Shown piece after piece: positions 27,794 to 36,165 of a stretch of DNA of 50,873 nucleotides. Under the pieces are notes generated by a model. That model did not search any database. It saw nothing but the letters and a program-made list of their open reading frames with translations, and had not been told where the DNA came from. A program made the position numbers and the translations under genes. Each line of letters starts with the position of its first letter. Positions within the stretch are counted from its first letter, which is position 1. Source of the DNA: an uncultured Clostridia bacterium (GTDB taxonomy: Bacteria; Bacillota; Clostridia; UBA1381); NCBI GenBank assembly GCA_934486495.1, contig CAKSPW010000009.1, forward strand, positions 1 through 50,873, in the 5' to 3' direction.

Positions 27794-29206
27794 ATGCATT
27801 TATTAAAAGCAATAGCTGCTGCCGCAGCAGCGGTATCCGTTTTGACAGCCGCTTCATGCGGAGTAAACGAGCAAGAGCAGACGCCGCTGACGCCTACCGA
27901 GCTTATATGGTACCTGCCGTCAAACAATGCAGGAAACACACCGAGCAGCGTATCAGAGGATATAAACGCTATAATTCATGAAACATATCCCAATATAAAT
28001 CTCGAAATCAAATATATAAATATATATGAATACAGCACAAAAATGTCGATATATATCGCATCTGGCGATCAGGCTGATGCAGTATGGGTAAATGACGATA
28101 TTTTTCAGTTTGCCGAATATGCGCGAAAAAACATATACAAGGCGCTCGACGCGCCCATAAAGGCATACGCACCGACAATACTTCAAAGAATGGCACAAGA
28201 TCCGTATGAAATGTATTCCATTTACGATAAGGAATTTTTCTTTCCGACGCTTTTGCATAATGACGGACTTATTCCTTTTATCAAAATACCCAAAGAGCTT
28301 ACAAGCTGTATGGATTTAAACAGACTGAAGGAAAAGCTTGAAAAAATCGACACAGCTGACGATGAGCTGTTTTCAATTCTTACCGAATACCTCGACAGGC
28401 TGAAGGAGAAAAATCTTATCGGCAGCGGAGTAAATTTTACGGCGATATCAAAGCTTTTTTCGCTTATCGGATACGAAACCTATGTATCGACAGACGATCT
28501 TATAGGCTACAAAATAGACGATCCGAGCCGCACACCGACGGATATGCTGAGTACGCCGTCCACAGCCGCAGCGTATAATACCTACAGACAATGGTACGAC
28601 AAATCATATATCCGCGAGGATATTGCAATCACCTATAAGCAGCCGCAAAATTCAAGATACAGCTATGTTCTTGACGGAGCATGGGGATATATAAAGGACG
28701 GTAAATGCTATCTTGTAAACGATACCGGCTCCGGCGACTATGTATATATAGCCGTCGACAATAAATATCACAGGCAAAAGCAATTTACCTATTCCGCCGT
28801 AATTATCCCGGCGGCAAGCAGTCATTTTAAAGAAACGACACAGGTTATGGAGCTGTTTTATAAGGATCACAGGCTGTATGACCTTGCGTCATTCGGAAAA
28901 GAGGGGCAGGACTATATCAAAGAGAACGACTGCGCGGTCAGAACAGACAGCAGACACCTTTGCTATGAGGGAATACTTCCGGCAGCCGACGGTGCGCTTA
29001 CGACCGTTCCTATGTCAAACGTGTATCTTCCCCAAATACACAGCGGGAAAAATACACCCGATATGTATATACCGCCCGCGTCATCGGACAGAAACCATAT
29101 ATTAAACTCATACATCGAAGAATACGGCATGAAAAACTACGAACTTGATTTAAAAAGTAACAGCGGCTCAAATATTGCAGCCGTGCTGGAACTATATAAA
29201 AAATAA
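27794..29206 (+). CDS. Solute-binding lipoprotein of the sensing cassette
   Basis: I start at the ATG at 27794 (470 residues), because AGAGGAG at 27781-27787 precedes it and it opens with the lipoprotein signal MHLLKAIAAAAAAVSVL and a Cys in the lipobox-like ASCG; the frame upstream is open but has no RBS. The mature protein is a family-1 extracellular solute-binding protein, beginning ELIWYLPSNN and ISLIKE-like in overall fold to the LplA protein at 5346-6980 though clearly diverged. No permease genes accompany it here. It is followed at 20 bases by the YesN regulator and then the YesM kinase, so it could present ligand to the kinase (a three-component sensor) or serve the LplB/LplC transporter as a second receptor. 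Confidence 0.8.
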   Translation: MHLLKAIAAAAAAVSVLTAASCGVNEQEQTPLTPTELIWYLPSNNAGNTPSSVSEDINAIIHETYPNINLEIKYINIYEYSTKMSIYIASGDQADAVWVNDDIFQFAEYARKNIYKALDAPIKAYAPTILQRMAQDPYEMYSIYDKEFFFPTLLHNDGLIPFIKIPKELTSCMDLNRLKEKLEKIDTADDELFSILTEYLDRLKEKNLIGSGVNFTAISKLFSLIGYETYVSTDDLIGYKIDDPSRTPTDMLSTPSTAAAYNTYRQWYDKSYIREDIAITYKQPQNSRYSYVLDGAWGYIKDGKCYLVNDTGSGDYVYIAVDNKYHRQKQFTYSAVIIPAASSHFKETTQVMELFYKDHRLYDLASFGKEGQDYIKENDCAVRTDSRHLCYEGILPAADGALTTVPMSNVYLPQIHSGKNTPDMYIPPASSDRNHILNSYIEEYGMKNYELDLKSNSGSNIAAVLELYKK

Positions 29207-29226
29207 TTATTAAAGAGGTTGATTTA

Positions 29227-30753
29227 ATGTACAGCGTACTTATAGCGGATGATGAGGATTTGATAAGGCAAGGCTTTGAAGAATTCGTACCTTGGAACGA
29301 GCTTGGCTTTCAGGTGATATGCACCTGCGAAAACGGAAATCAGGTGATTGATTTCATTGAGGAAAATCACGTTGACCTTATCCTGACTGATATTATTATG
29401 ATTGACACAACGGGTCTTGACATAGCCAAATACGTTTACGAGCACGGACTCGATACAACGGTATGCCTTGTAAGCGGTCACAGAAATTTTGAATACGCAA
29501 GAACCGCTATGAAATACAATGTCAAATATTATCTGACAAAACCGACTGATTTTGACGATATGTTTCAGACAATAAAGGAAATTAAAGAAGAGCTTGACTT
29601 GCGCGCAAAGCCGGCTGAAGATATTCATGCCTTGAGGCAGCAGTTTTTCACGGATCTTCTGACCGGAAGCAAAACCTACAACGACAAGCTTAACATATAT
29701 GCCGAAGAGCTTGGAATAGACCTTAAAAATCAGGCAATATTTCCTTTTTGGATAAAGGTAAACGATTTCGACAAATATATTGAGGAAAAATGGGATTACG
29801 GCAAGGAGCTCATATTAACCGCCATATCCGAGCTGTTTCAGGACGGAATTAAGCCGATTGAAATGTACAATATCTTTATAAACGACAGCGAAGCAATGTA
29901 TCTGGGGGTATACAGCCTGTCGGAGTTTTCCGAATTTTCCGCAATTGCGGACGTGATGAACAAAGCGTGCGAAAACACCTCGCTTTTGACAGGCGTGTCA
30001 ACATCCTGTCAGACGGAAAAGCCCTTTAAGAGCCTTGAAAATCTCTGCGGACTTCTCTCCAGCGCAATAGATTCCTCAGCAAACAATACAAATCCCCTGC
30101 AGACCTCTCACAATAACATAATACTTCTGGAATTGTATAAAAACCTGCTTTTTGCTCTCGTTCTCGGGAACCGTGAAAAGACAGACTCAATATTTGAGCT
30201 TATATACAAAGCAATAGCTCATCTTGATATTGACAGCTTTCGGGAATACATAATGCGTATCCTGGGTATTCTGACAGAAAAGCTTCAAAACGCGGGATTT
30301 CCGATAAAGCCCGACGAAATTAACGAGCTTACGGAAGCGATAAACACCGAGCCGGCACGCGACAGGATAATCACACTCGTAAAGGAGCTTCTGTTAAAAA
30401 CTGTAACAGGCAAAAGCAGCAACGACGCATTATCCGACAACATGATTGAAAAGGTAAAGGACTATATAAACAATCATTACATGGATAACATTTCGCTTTT
30501 TGATGCGGCAAACTATGTTTTCCTCAACGCGTCATATCTTTCAAGGCTTTTCAAGCAGTACACAGGCGAAAATTTCAGAGATTATCTGATAAATATACGC
30601 ATAAGCAAGGCATGTGAGCTTATCGGTCAGCACAAATATAAAATTTACGAAATAAGCGAAATGTGCGGCTACCGCAATCCAAAATATTTTACACATCAGT
30701 TCAGACAGGTTACGGGTCTGTCACCGCGCGAATACGCTTCAAAAAGCGACTGA
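29227..30753 (+). CDS. YesN-family response regulator, AraC-type
   Basis: This 508-residue cytosolic regulator has an N-terminal receiver domain (about 1-125) with acidic Asp8/Asp9, phosphoacceptor Asp55 in LILTD, and the conserved Lys in LTKPTD. A long middle region (about 130-390) is typical of YesN proteins. The C-terminal AraC/XylS double helix-turn-helix lies at about 400-505 (motifs SYLSRLFKQYTGENFRDYL and FTHQFRQVTGLSPREYA). It is likely phosphorylated by the kinase encoded immediately downstream and should activate the pectin genes. The start has AAAGAGGTTG upstream of ATG. Confidence 0.92.
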   Translation: MYSVLIADDEDLIRQGFEEFVPWNELGFQVICTCENGNQVIDFIEENHVDLILTDIIMIDTTGLDIAKYVYEHGLDTTVCLVSGHRNFEYARTAMKYNVKYYLTKPTDFDDMFQTIKEIKEELDLRAKPAEDIHALRQQFFTDLLTGSKTYNDKLNIYAEELGIDLKNQAIFPFWIKVNDFDKYIEEKWDYGKELILTAISELFQDGIKPIEMYNIFINDSEAMYLGVYSLSEFSEFSAIADVMNKACENTSLLTGVSTSCQTEKPFKSLENLCGLLSSAIDSSANNTNPLQTSHNNIILLELYKNLLFALVLGNREKTDSIFELIYKAIAHLDIDSFREYIMRILGILTEKLQNAGFPIKPDEINELTEAINTEPARDRIITLVKELLLKTVTGKSSNDALSDNMIEKVKDYINNHYMDNISLFDAANYVFLNASYLSRLFKQYTGENFRDYLINIRISKACELIGQHKYKIYEISEMCGYRNPKYFTHQFRQVTGLSPREYASKSD

Positions 30754-30776
30754 AAAACTACAGAAAGGATATAACA

Positions 30777-32528
30777 ATGAAGGACAGCAATGTATTTAAG
30801 TATCTGACAAACTATAAAACGCAGAGCGTCATATTCAAAAATTTTCTTATCATTCTTATTATCCTTATTCTGCCTATGACGGTTCTGTTTATAAATCTGT
30901 ACCGCAGCTATTCAAGAGCCGCAACGGAAAAGCTCAACAATATGTACCGCAGCAGATTTAACACCGTAGAAACAACCTTTGACGAAATATATGACCAAAC
31001 ACGCCTTTTCACATATTCGCTTGCCGGAAATGAGGCGGTAATAAATTTTGCCGCAGAGCCGTATTCACCGTCACTTTACAAAATAGCGGACTATAACCGA
31101 ATAATCGGCGCGTCGGGCTCGGCATTTACATATGTGGACAGCGTTTATATTTACTCCAACGTCAACAGCTATGTTCTCTCCGGCACAACAAACGATGTGC
31201 TTGACAGCTTTCACGACAGGTCATGGCTGTCGGAATACGCATATTTGTCGGCGGACACAATATCAATCGTTCCGAGAATAATAGAGGATACGGACAATTA
31301 CTACATATCATTTATTCTTGCAATTCGCAGCAGGTCGGGCGAAAAAATAGGCGCTGTTGTTGTCAACATGAATACGGCGCTGATTATGAACACAATACTG
31401 CCGTCCGAAAACGATAATTTTGATTTATACGTTCTGAGCGGATATAAAAAAGCGCTCCTTTCAACAGAGATGGAAAACCTGTTTAACAAATACAATCAAA
31501 ACGCATATGTCTATGACAAAATCGAAAACTCTATAGACAAGGGCTATTTCACCTATGACAATACGTCCGAAAAAACAAAGCTCCAATATGTTTTAATAGC
31601 AAAGCACAATCAAAGCCTTATTACGCCGCAAAACGTTTTCATAATAATTCTGATGCTTCTTCTTACTCTGCTTATAGCTCTCGTTGCCGCGCTGTTTCTT
31701 GCAATACGTACCTTTAAGCCGATACAGAATATTATTGACTCTGTAAGCGAAAGCTTCGACAGCGACAAAAAGCTTAATATAGATAACGAAATTTCGCTTA
31801 TAGTTGAAAACATAAACTCAACCATACAGGATAAACGCCTTGCGGAAATTGAGCTTGAACAAAGAATTGCGCTTCTAAACAACGCATACACCGTTGCACT
31901 GCAGGCGCAAATTAATCCGCATTTTCTTTATAACACGCTTGAAACAATAAACTTTATGGCATACAAGCAGTTCAAAAAGCAAAATGACATATCAACCATA
32001 ACGGTCAGTCTGTCTAAAATGCTCAGAATAGGTCTTGATTCGGAAAAGAAGCTTGTGCCGCTAAAAACGGAAAAGGAGCATATATGCCTGTATATTGAGA
32101 TAATGAAGCTCCGCTATCCCGGCAAATGCGAATTTTTAATAGATATTCCACCGGAATATGACGACTGCATGGTAGTAAAGCTTATGCTTCAGCCGCTTAT
32201 AGAAAACGCCTTTCAGCATGGCATACGCCATACAAAGCGTGCCGGAATTATCCGAATAAGCGCCGAGCGTAAAAACGACTGCCTTATACTAACCGTTGCC
32301 GATAACGGCGCCGGCATGGATAAAAAAACGCTTGCCTTCGTTAAATCAATTCTTTCGTCAGAGGTATATATACACTCAAAGCACATCGGCATAAACAATG
32401 TAAACAGGCGTGTGAAGCTACTGCTCGGCAAGGATTACGGAGTTAATGTCACAAGCGAGGAAGGGGTAGGAAGCACCTTTACAATAACGCTTCCCTATAC
32501 ACAGATCAAGGAGAAAAATGATGAATAA
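30777..32528 (+). CDS. YesM-family sensor histidine kinase
   Basis: I start at the ATG at 30777 (583 residues): AGAAAGGA precedes it, whereas the open frame continues upstream into the regulator gene without an RBS. A first membrane helix (about 19-42) and a second (about 285-310) bracket an extracellular sensing domain of about 240 residues; a HAMP-like linker follows. The histidine-kinase domain has QINPHFLYN with phosphoacceptor His382, the N-box ENAFQHG and the G-box DNGAGMD. It belongs to the LytS/YesM class that works with YesN regulators in carbohydrate sensing. The gene order binding protein, regulator, kinase suggests that the upstream lipoprotein takes part in sensing. Confidence 0.92.
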   Translation: MKDSNVFKYLTNYKTQSVIFKNFLIILIILILPMTVLFINLYRSYSRAATEKLNNMYRSRFNTVETTFDEIYDQTRLFTYSLAGNEAVINFAAEPYSPSLYKIADYNRIIGASGSAFTYVDSVYIYSNVNSYVLSGTTNDVLDSFHDRSWLSEYAYLSADTISIVPRIIEDTDNYYISFILAIRSRSGEKIGAVVVNMNTALIMNTILPSENDNFDLYVLSGYKKALLSTEMENLFNKYNQNAYVYDKIENSIDKGYFTYDNTSEKTKLQYVLIAKHNQSLITPQNVFIIILMLLLTLLIALVAALFLAIRTFKPIQNIIDSVSESFDSDKKLNIDNEISLIVENINSTIQDKRLAEIELEQRIALLNNAYTVALQAQINPHFLYNTLETINFMAYKQFKKQNDISTITVSLSKMLRIGLDSEKKLVPLKTEKEHICLYIEIMKLRYPGKCEFLIDIPPEYDDCMVVKLMLQPLIENAFQHGIRHTKRAGIIRISAERKNDCLILTVADNGAGMDKKTLAFVKSILSSEVYIHSKHIGINNVNRRVKLLLGKDYGVNVTSEEGVGSTFTITLPYTQIKEKNDE

Positions 32529-33792
32529 AATAATATTTAAACCCAAAACAGACAATACAACACAGGAGCTTCAAAGCGCAATAGATAAAGCCGCAGCAAG
32601 CGGTGCCGAGCTTATTATATCTGCCGGAATATACGTATGCGGAACGCTTTTTATGAGAAGCGGTCTTACAATAACGCTTGAAAGGGGAGCATATATACTC
32701 GGAAGCGAGCGTTTTGAGGACTATTCCGATAAGGTAAACCTTTTTACCGATGCGGTTGACAACAAGCGCGGAAGAAGCCTTATATATGCCGACGGTATAG
32801 AAAATCTCACAATTCGCGGCGAGGGAGCTATAGACGGCAGAGGCGAGCTGTTTTCAGAGGCTCATCCACATCATCTTGAACGTCCGTTTCTTGTGCGTAT
32901 AATGAACTCTAAAAATCTCAGTTTCTCCGGAATACAGCTGAAAAAATCTGCCGCATGGACACTGCATTTGCAAAACTGCGAAAATATTGACATTAAAAAT
33001 TTGTTTATAAACAGCCGCGTCAACGGAAATAACGACGGCATAGACATTGACTCATGCATAAGCTGCCGCATAGAAGGTTGCTTTATAGACACGGGAGATG
33101 ACGCAATCTGCTTAAAATCCACCTTTGACAAGCCGTGCAGCAATGTAGCTGTCACAGGCTGCGTTATAACAACAAACTGGGCAGGCTTCAAGGTAGGTAC
33201 GGAGTCGGTCGGCGATTTTGAAAACATCACCTTTACAAATTCATATATTTATGACTGTAACGGCTGCGCAATAAAGCTTTGTCCCGTTGACGGAGGAAAT
33301 CTGAAAAATCTCACAATCAGCAATATACAGCTTAATAACGCCACCGGTCCGATATTTATTGCAGGCGGCGACAGACTGCGCGAGTATCAGCCCGGAAACA
33401 GTCGCTGCACTGCCGGAGCTATTTCCGATATTTTAATCGAAAATATATCGGGTAAATGTATAAATGCCATAGGCACAACCTATAAGAGTGAGGCTTGGGG
33501 CAATGCAAAATCATGCATATGCATTTCGGGCACAAAGGATAATAAGGTGAAAAATCTGACTGTGAGAAATATTACGCTTGAAATGGCTGGCGGCGTCAAT
33601 GAATATACATACCACGAAATTCCCGAAATGGAGAAGCGCTATCCCGAATTTCATAACTTCGGAGTGCTCCCGGCGTGGGGACTTTTTGTGCGAAACGCAG
33701 AGAATTTTATATATACCGATGTTAATATGACCTGCACTGCGGCAGATGTTCGTGATGAGGTATGGTTTGATGACGAACACTCCGGCAGCTGA
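32521..33792 (+). CDS. GH28-family glycoside hydrolase, polygalacturonase/rhamnogalacturonase-like
   Basis: Two adjacent ATGs are possible (32518 and 32521); the second lies 7 bases from AAGGAG and is preferred, giving 423 residues. The gene overlaps the kinase stop. The protein is a right-handed beta-helix of the GH28 family. Numbered from the first ATG, the NxD motif appears as NNDGID (171-176) and the double Asp as GDDAI (193-197). The third and fourth family motifs are altered: the usual GHG-type His is missing in WAGFKVG and the RIK Arg is replaced in GCAIKL (249-254). Loss of these two fits substrates other than plain polygalacturonan, such as rhamnogalacturonan. No signal peptide is present, so it may act on imported oligosaccharides. 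Confidence 0.82.
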   Translation: MNKIIFKPKTDNTTQELQSAIDKAAASGAELIISAGIYVCGTLFMRSGLTITLERGAYILGSERFEDYSDKVNLFTDAVDNKRGRSLIYADGIENLTIRGEGAIDGRGELFSEAHPHHLERPFLVRIMNSKNLSFSGIQLKKSAAWTLHLQNCENIDIKNLFINSRVNGNNDGIDIDSCISCRIEGCFIDTGDDAICLKSTFDKPCSNVAVTGCVITTNWAGFKVGTESVGDFENITFTNSYIYDCNGCAIKLCPVDGGNLKNLTISNIQLNNATGPIFIAGGDRLREYQPGNSRCTAGAISDILIENISGKCINAIGTTYKSEAWGNAKSCICISGTKDNKVKNLTVRNITLEMAGGVNEYTYHEIPEMEKRYPEFHNFGVLPAWGLFVRNAENFIYTDVNMTCTAADVRDEVWFDDEHSGS

Positions 33793-33878
33793 GGCTATTA
33801 AAGGCATTTGATTTTGATATATTAAAAACCTGTTTTTCTTTCGGAAACGCTTTTTTAAAATGGCGGCTGATATCCGTA

Positions 33879-34736
33879 TCATGCACGGTTTTTATTATAG
33901 AAAAACATTGCTATACCGGCACCGCATATCAGGAAATAGCCGACAACGCTCAAAAAATCCGGAACCTGATTAAAAATCAAAAATCCGAATACGGCTGCAA
34001 AAATAACCTGCGTATAGTCATATACCGAAATTTCCTTTGCGGGAGCCAGCATATATGCGTGTGTTATTCCAAACTGACCCACGCAGGCGCTTATTCCGGC
34101 AAGTATCAAACAGACAAGACTTTTAAGACTCATTGCCGCCGGATTAAAAATCATAAACGGCAGACTCGCAAGGCAGGAAAATGCCGAGAAGAAAAATATT
34201 ATAACATATCCGTTTTCGCCCTTTTTACCGAGCATGCGCACAAAGGTATATGCGGCTCCGGCGCCGAGCCCTCCGAGCGCACCTATAAGCGCCGGAAATG
34301 ACGCATATCCGCCGCCCGACGGCTTTATTATGCACATACTTCCGACAAACGCCGTCAGCACGCCGAGAATTTGCACCGCTGTCGGCTTTTCCTTAAGCAA
34401 AAATACGGAAAATATAATTGCAAAAAACGGAGAAAGCTTATTGAGCATATTAGCGTCGGCAAGCACAAGGCGGTCTATCGCATAAAAATTACACACAAGA
34501 CCGATTGTTCCGAACAAGGCGCGGCAAAACAGCTGCGGCAGACAGTCCTTTTTTGGAATAAACCCCACGTGATTTTTAAGCATCAATCCCGTAACGGCTA
34601 TAAGCGCCGCCGCATTTCTGAAAAACGCTTTTTGAAAAAAGGGCAAATCGCCCGACAGATGCACAAACACGCTCATCATCGAAAACCCGAACGCAGCCAT
34701 TATAACATAAAAAATTCCCTTTAGCTTTGAATTCAT
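33879..34736 (-). CDS. EamA/DMT-family membrane transporter
   Basis: This 285-residue protein has ten hydrophobic segments arranged as two EamA repeats (about 5-135 and 148-280), the usual form of drug/metabolite exporters. The segment FQKAFFRNAAALIAV in the first repeat is typical of the family. Its start overlaps the stop of the methyltransferase gene by 4 bases, so the two form a leftward pair. The substrate cannot be read from sequence. It faces the GH28 gene tail to tail; the 86 bases between hold no convincing terminator. Confidence 0.88.
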   Translation of the reverse strand: MNSKLKGIFYVIMAAFGFSMMSVFVHLSGDLPFFQKAFFRNAAALIAVTGLMLKNHVGFIPKKDCLPQLFCRALFGTIGLVCNFYAIDRLVLADANMLNKLSPFFAIIFSVFLLKEKPTAVQILGVLTAFVGSMCIIKPSGGGYASFPALIGALGGLGAGAAYTFVRMLGKKGENGYVIIFFFSAFSCLASLPFMIFNPAAMSLKSLVCLILAGISACVGQFGITHAYMLAPAKEISVYDYTQVIFAAVFGFLIFNQVPDFLSVVGYFLICGAGIAMFFYNKNRA

Positions 34737-35530
34737 TTTACCATATCCTTTTTCCTTAATTGAGCAATTGCCGCATAATGCAAAATATCAAATTCCTCGG
34801 GCGCAATGTGAGAAAGCATATCTGTATGCTCTCTCTCCCACTCCTTTATTTTTTCAGGCGGCAGTGACGCACCTATGCCGCGGCAGGCTTTCATTCTTCC
34901 GTTCCAGCCACTGCGAGTAAAGTGGACGTTCAGTTTATATTCGTCATGATCTACAAGGTCAAAATATTCCTCATAGCATTTCGGAATATCAATCTTATGC
35001 ATTGTTTCACCTGCGCCGCTCCATGACGGACTGTATTTTAAAACAAGCTTTTCGCTCTCATTTGCAATTTCACTTTCAAACGGCAGCCATTCCATACACA
35101 TAACCAAAAAGCTTCCGCCGGGTTTTAGCATTTTAAAAAGCTTTTTTGCCAAAGCCTCATGATGTAAATACCAAAAGCACTGACACGCTGTTATAACATC
35201 AAACGAATTATCCTGAAAGCTAAGTTCCTCGTCAGACGCGGTAAAATAATTTATATTCATGCCGACAGAAAGCTTTTTTGCTTCCTTTATCTGATTTTCA
35301 GATATATCCGCCGCACTCCAGGCTGCTCCGAATTTATACATATTTCGCGGAATAACACCTGTTCCCGTTCCAATATCGAGCACACTCTGACCTTTAACGC
35401 ACAAGTTGCGCTCGGCTATGCGCTCGTAAAATTCTTCAGGGTATATATCGCGGAATTTTGAATATTCCTTTGATGTGCGTCCCCAGTCAAATGCATTTCC
35501 GCCGTCTATTCTTTTATCTTTAATATTCAT
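34733..35530 (-). CDS. Class I SAM-dependent methyltransferase
   Basis: I start at the ATG at 35530 (265 residues), which follows AAGGTGA; the longer frame starts at a GTG that is itself part of that RBS. The methyltransferase fold is recognisable from SVLDIGTGTGVIP (motif I, about 53-65), the acidic AADISE (motif II), ITACQCFWYL (motif IV) and FKMLKPGGSFLV (motif V). It most resembles the broad Methyltransf_11 group acting on small molecules. No specific substrate can be assigned. The gene has its own perfect promoter a few bases upstream and is followed, overlapping, by the EamA transporter, so a modified product might be exported; that link is inference. Confidence 0.85.
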   Translation of the reverse strand: MNIKDKRIDGGNAFDWGRTSKEYSKFRDIYPEEFYERIAERNLCVKGQSVLDIGTGTGVIPRNMYKFGAAWSAADISENQIKEAKKLSVGMNINYFTASDEELSFQDNSFDVITACQCFWYLHHEALAKKLFKMLKPGGSFLVMCMEWLPFESEIANESEKLVLKYSPSWSGAGETMHKIDIPKCYEEYFDLVDHDEYKLNVHFTRSGWNGRMKACRGIGASLPPEKIKEWEREHTDMLSHIAPEEFDILHYAAIAQLRKKDMVK

Positions 35531-35549
35531 ATATATCACCTTTGCATTG

Positions 35550-35578
35550 ATTATAGCACCAAATTTTATTTATGTCAA
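35550..35578 (-). promoter_or_regulatory. Consensus promoter of the methyltransferase gene
   Basis: On the minus strand TTGACA (35573-35578) and TATAAT (35550-35555) are perfect -35 and -10 hexamers with a 17-base spacer. The transcript start would be near 35543, leaving a leader of about 13 bases that holds the AAGGTGA RBS. Confidence 0.75.
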
Positions 35579-35580
35579 CA

Positions 35581-35620
35581 AAAAATGCCGACTGATTTTA
35601 TATCATCGGCATTTTTTATT
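35581..35620. terminator. Bidirectional intrinsic terminator
   Basis: AAAAATGCCGA (35581-35591) pairs with TCGGCATTTTT (35606-35616), with an inner TGAT/ATCA extension. T-runs follow on both strands. It sits directly behind the methyltransferase promoter and upstream of rpoB, so on the minus strand it would block transcripts arriving from the candidate RNA unit at 35867-36023. Confidence 0.7.
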
Positions 35621-35673
35621 AAATTATTTTATTTTTGTTTTTTTATTTTGTCAAAATAGGTTCTATAATAAAT

Positions 35674-35814
35674 GGACTCTATAATAAATGTTGGGGTCTA
35701 AAAAAATTTACAAAATAAACGAGCAATATCAGCTCGATAACAATTATTCATAAAATAATATTGCTCAATTTCAGCATATGGGAGAATCGAAACCCCAACA
35801 ATTGACAAAGAGCC
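35674..35814. mobile_element. MITE-like element with imperfect terminal inverted repeats
   Basis: The left end GGACTCT...TGTTGGGGTCT and the complement of the right end GGCTCTTTGTCAATTGTTGG match at 19 of 25 positions with one gap. Inside lie a 9-bp inverted repeat (GAGCAATAT 35721-35729 and ATATTGCTC 35758-35766) and the second copy of the 25-bp repeat. Each end also has a nearby partial duplicate: TCTATAATAAATG at 35662-35674 and 35678-35690, and GACAAAGAGCC at 35804-35814 and 35844-35854. The ends recall ISL3-type terminal repeats, from memory. There is no transposase and no clean target duplication. Confidence 0.45.
35737..35761. repeat. 25-bp repeat, copy 2
   Basis: Identical to 82-106. 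This copy lies within the inner arm region of the MITE-like element. Confidence 0.5.
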
Positions 35815-35866
35815 AATAATTCAAAATATTCCATAAAAGACTCGACAAAGAGCCGTAAAAAGGCAC

Positions 35867-35891
35867 AAAAAAAGCTTACCTCACGGTAAAC
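35867..35891 (-). terminator. Intrinsic terminator of the candidate small RNA
   Basis: A 7-bp stem (35874-35880 with 35885-35891, one G:U pair) with a 4-base loop is followed on the minus strand by seven consecutive T (35867-35873). Confidence 0.7.
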
Positions 35892-35989
35892 TTTAGCGCA
35901 CAACAAGTGCAGAACGGCTAAACCGAACGTGTTGAAAGATTTTTTTATTTGAACTCGTAATGTAATTTTATAGGATAACAAACCTTTCA
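35867..35989 (-). ncRNA. Candidate structured small RNA, about 120 nt
   Basis: Read on the minus strand, a near-consensus promoter is followed by a predicted RNA whose first bases (TGAAAGGTT, complement of 981-989 in 35,xxx) pair with AATCTTTCA (complement of 35933-35941), forming a 9-bp 5' stem. A second hairpin has TTTAGC/GCTAAA outer arms (35892-35897 and 35917-35922) with a GCAC/GTGC inner stem. The RNA ends in a classic terminator, GTTTACC-GTGA-GGTAAGC (35874-35891), followed by seven T. An 80-codon frame (35748-35990) runs through the terminator and lacks an RBS, so a non-coding RNA is preferred. I do not recognise a known RNA family. Confidence 0.5.
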
Positions 35990-35994
35990 TTTAT

Positions 35995-36023
35995 ATAATA
36001 CCACATAATTCTTTATTTGTCAA
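35995..36023 (-). promoter_or_regulatory. Promoter of the candidate small RNA
   Basis: On the minus strand TTGACA (36018-36023) and TATTAT (35995-36000) are separated by 17 bases. The start would be near 35988, exactly where the predicted 5' stem begins. Confidence 0.6.
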
Positions 36024-36130
36024 CAGTTTTTTTATTAAATTTACTTTTTTTCTTAGTAAAAAAAGAAGCAAGAAGTCATTCTGCACAAAAAAGTGTCAAG
36101 CACAATTTAAATATTAGGTTAAAAACGGTA

Positions 36131-36159
36131 TTGACTTTTTAAAAGTTTTGTTGTAGAAT
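36131..36159 (+). promoter_or_regulatory. rpoB promoter
   Basis: TTGACT (36131-36136) and TAGAAT (36154-36159) are separated by 17 bases. The transcript start would be near 36166, giving rpoB a leader of about 180 bases. The bases between this promoter and 36023 are AT-rich with only a weak TTTACT/AGTAAA hairpin. Confidence 0.6.
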
Positions 36160-36165
36160 ATAAAA

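Noticed and set aside
30663..30776. Longer start of the histidine kinase inside the regulator gene
   Set aside because: No RBS is present, and the ATG at 30777 has AGAAAGGA at correct spacing.
35748..35990. 80-codon minus-strand ORF upstream of rpoB
   Set aside because: It has no RBS, starts at the predicted transcript start, and runs through a strong terminator and into the MITE-like element. A structured RNA explains the region better.
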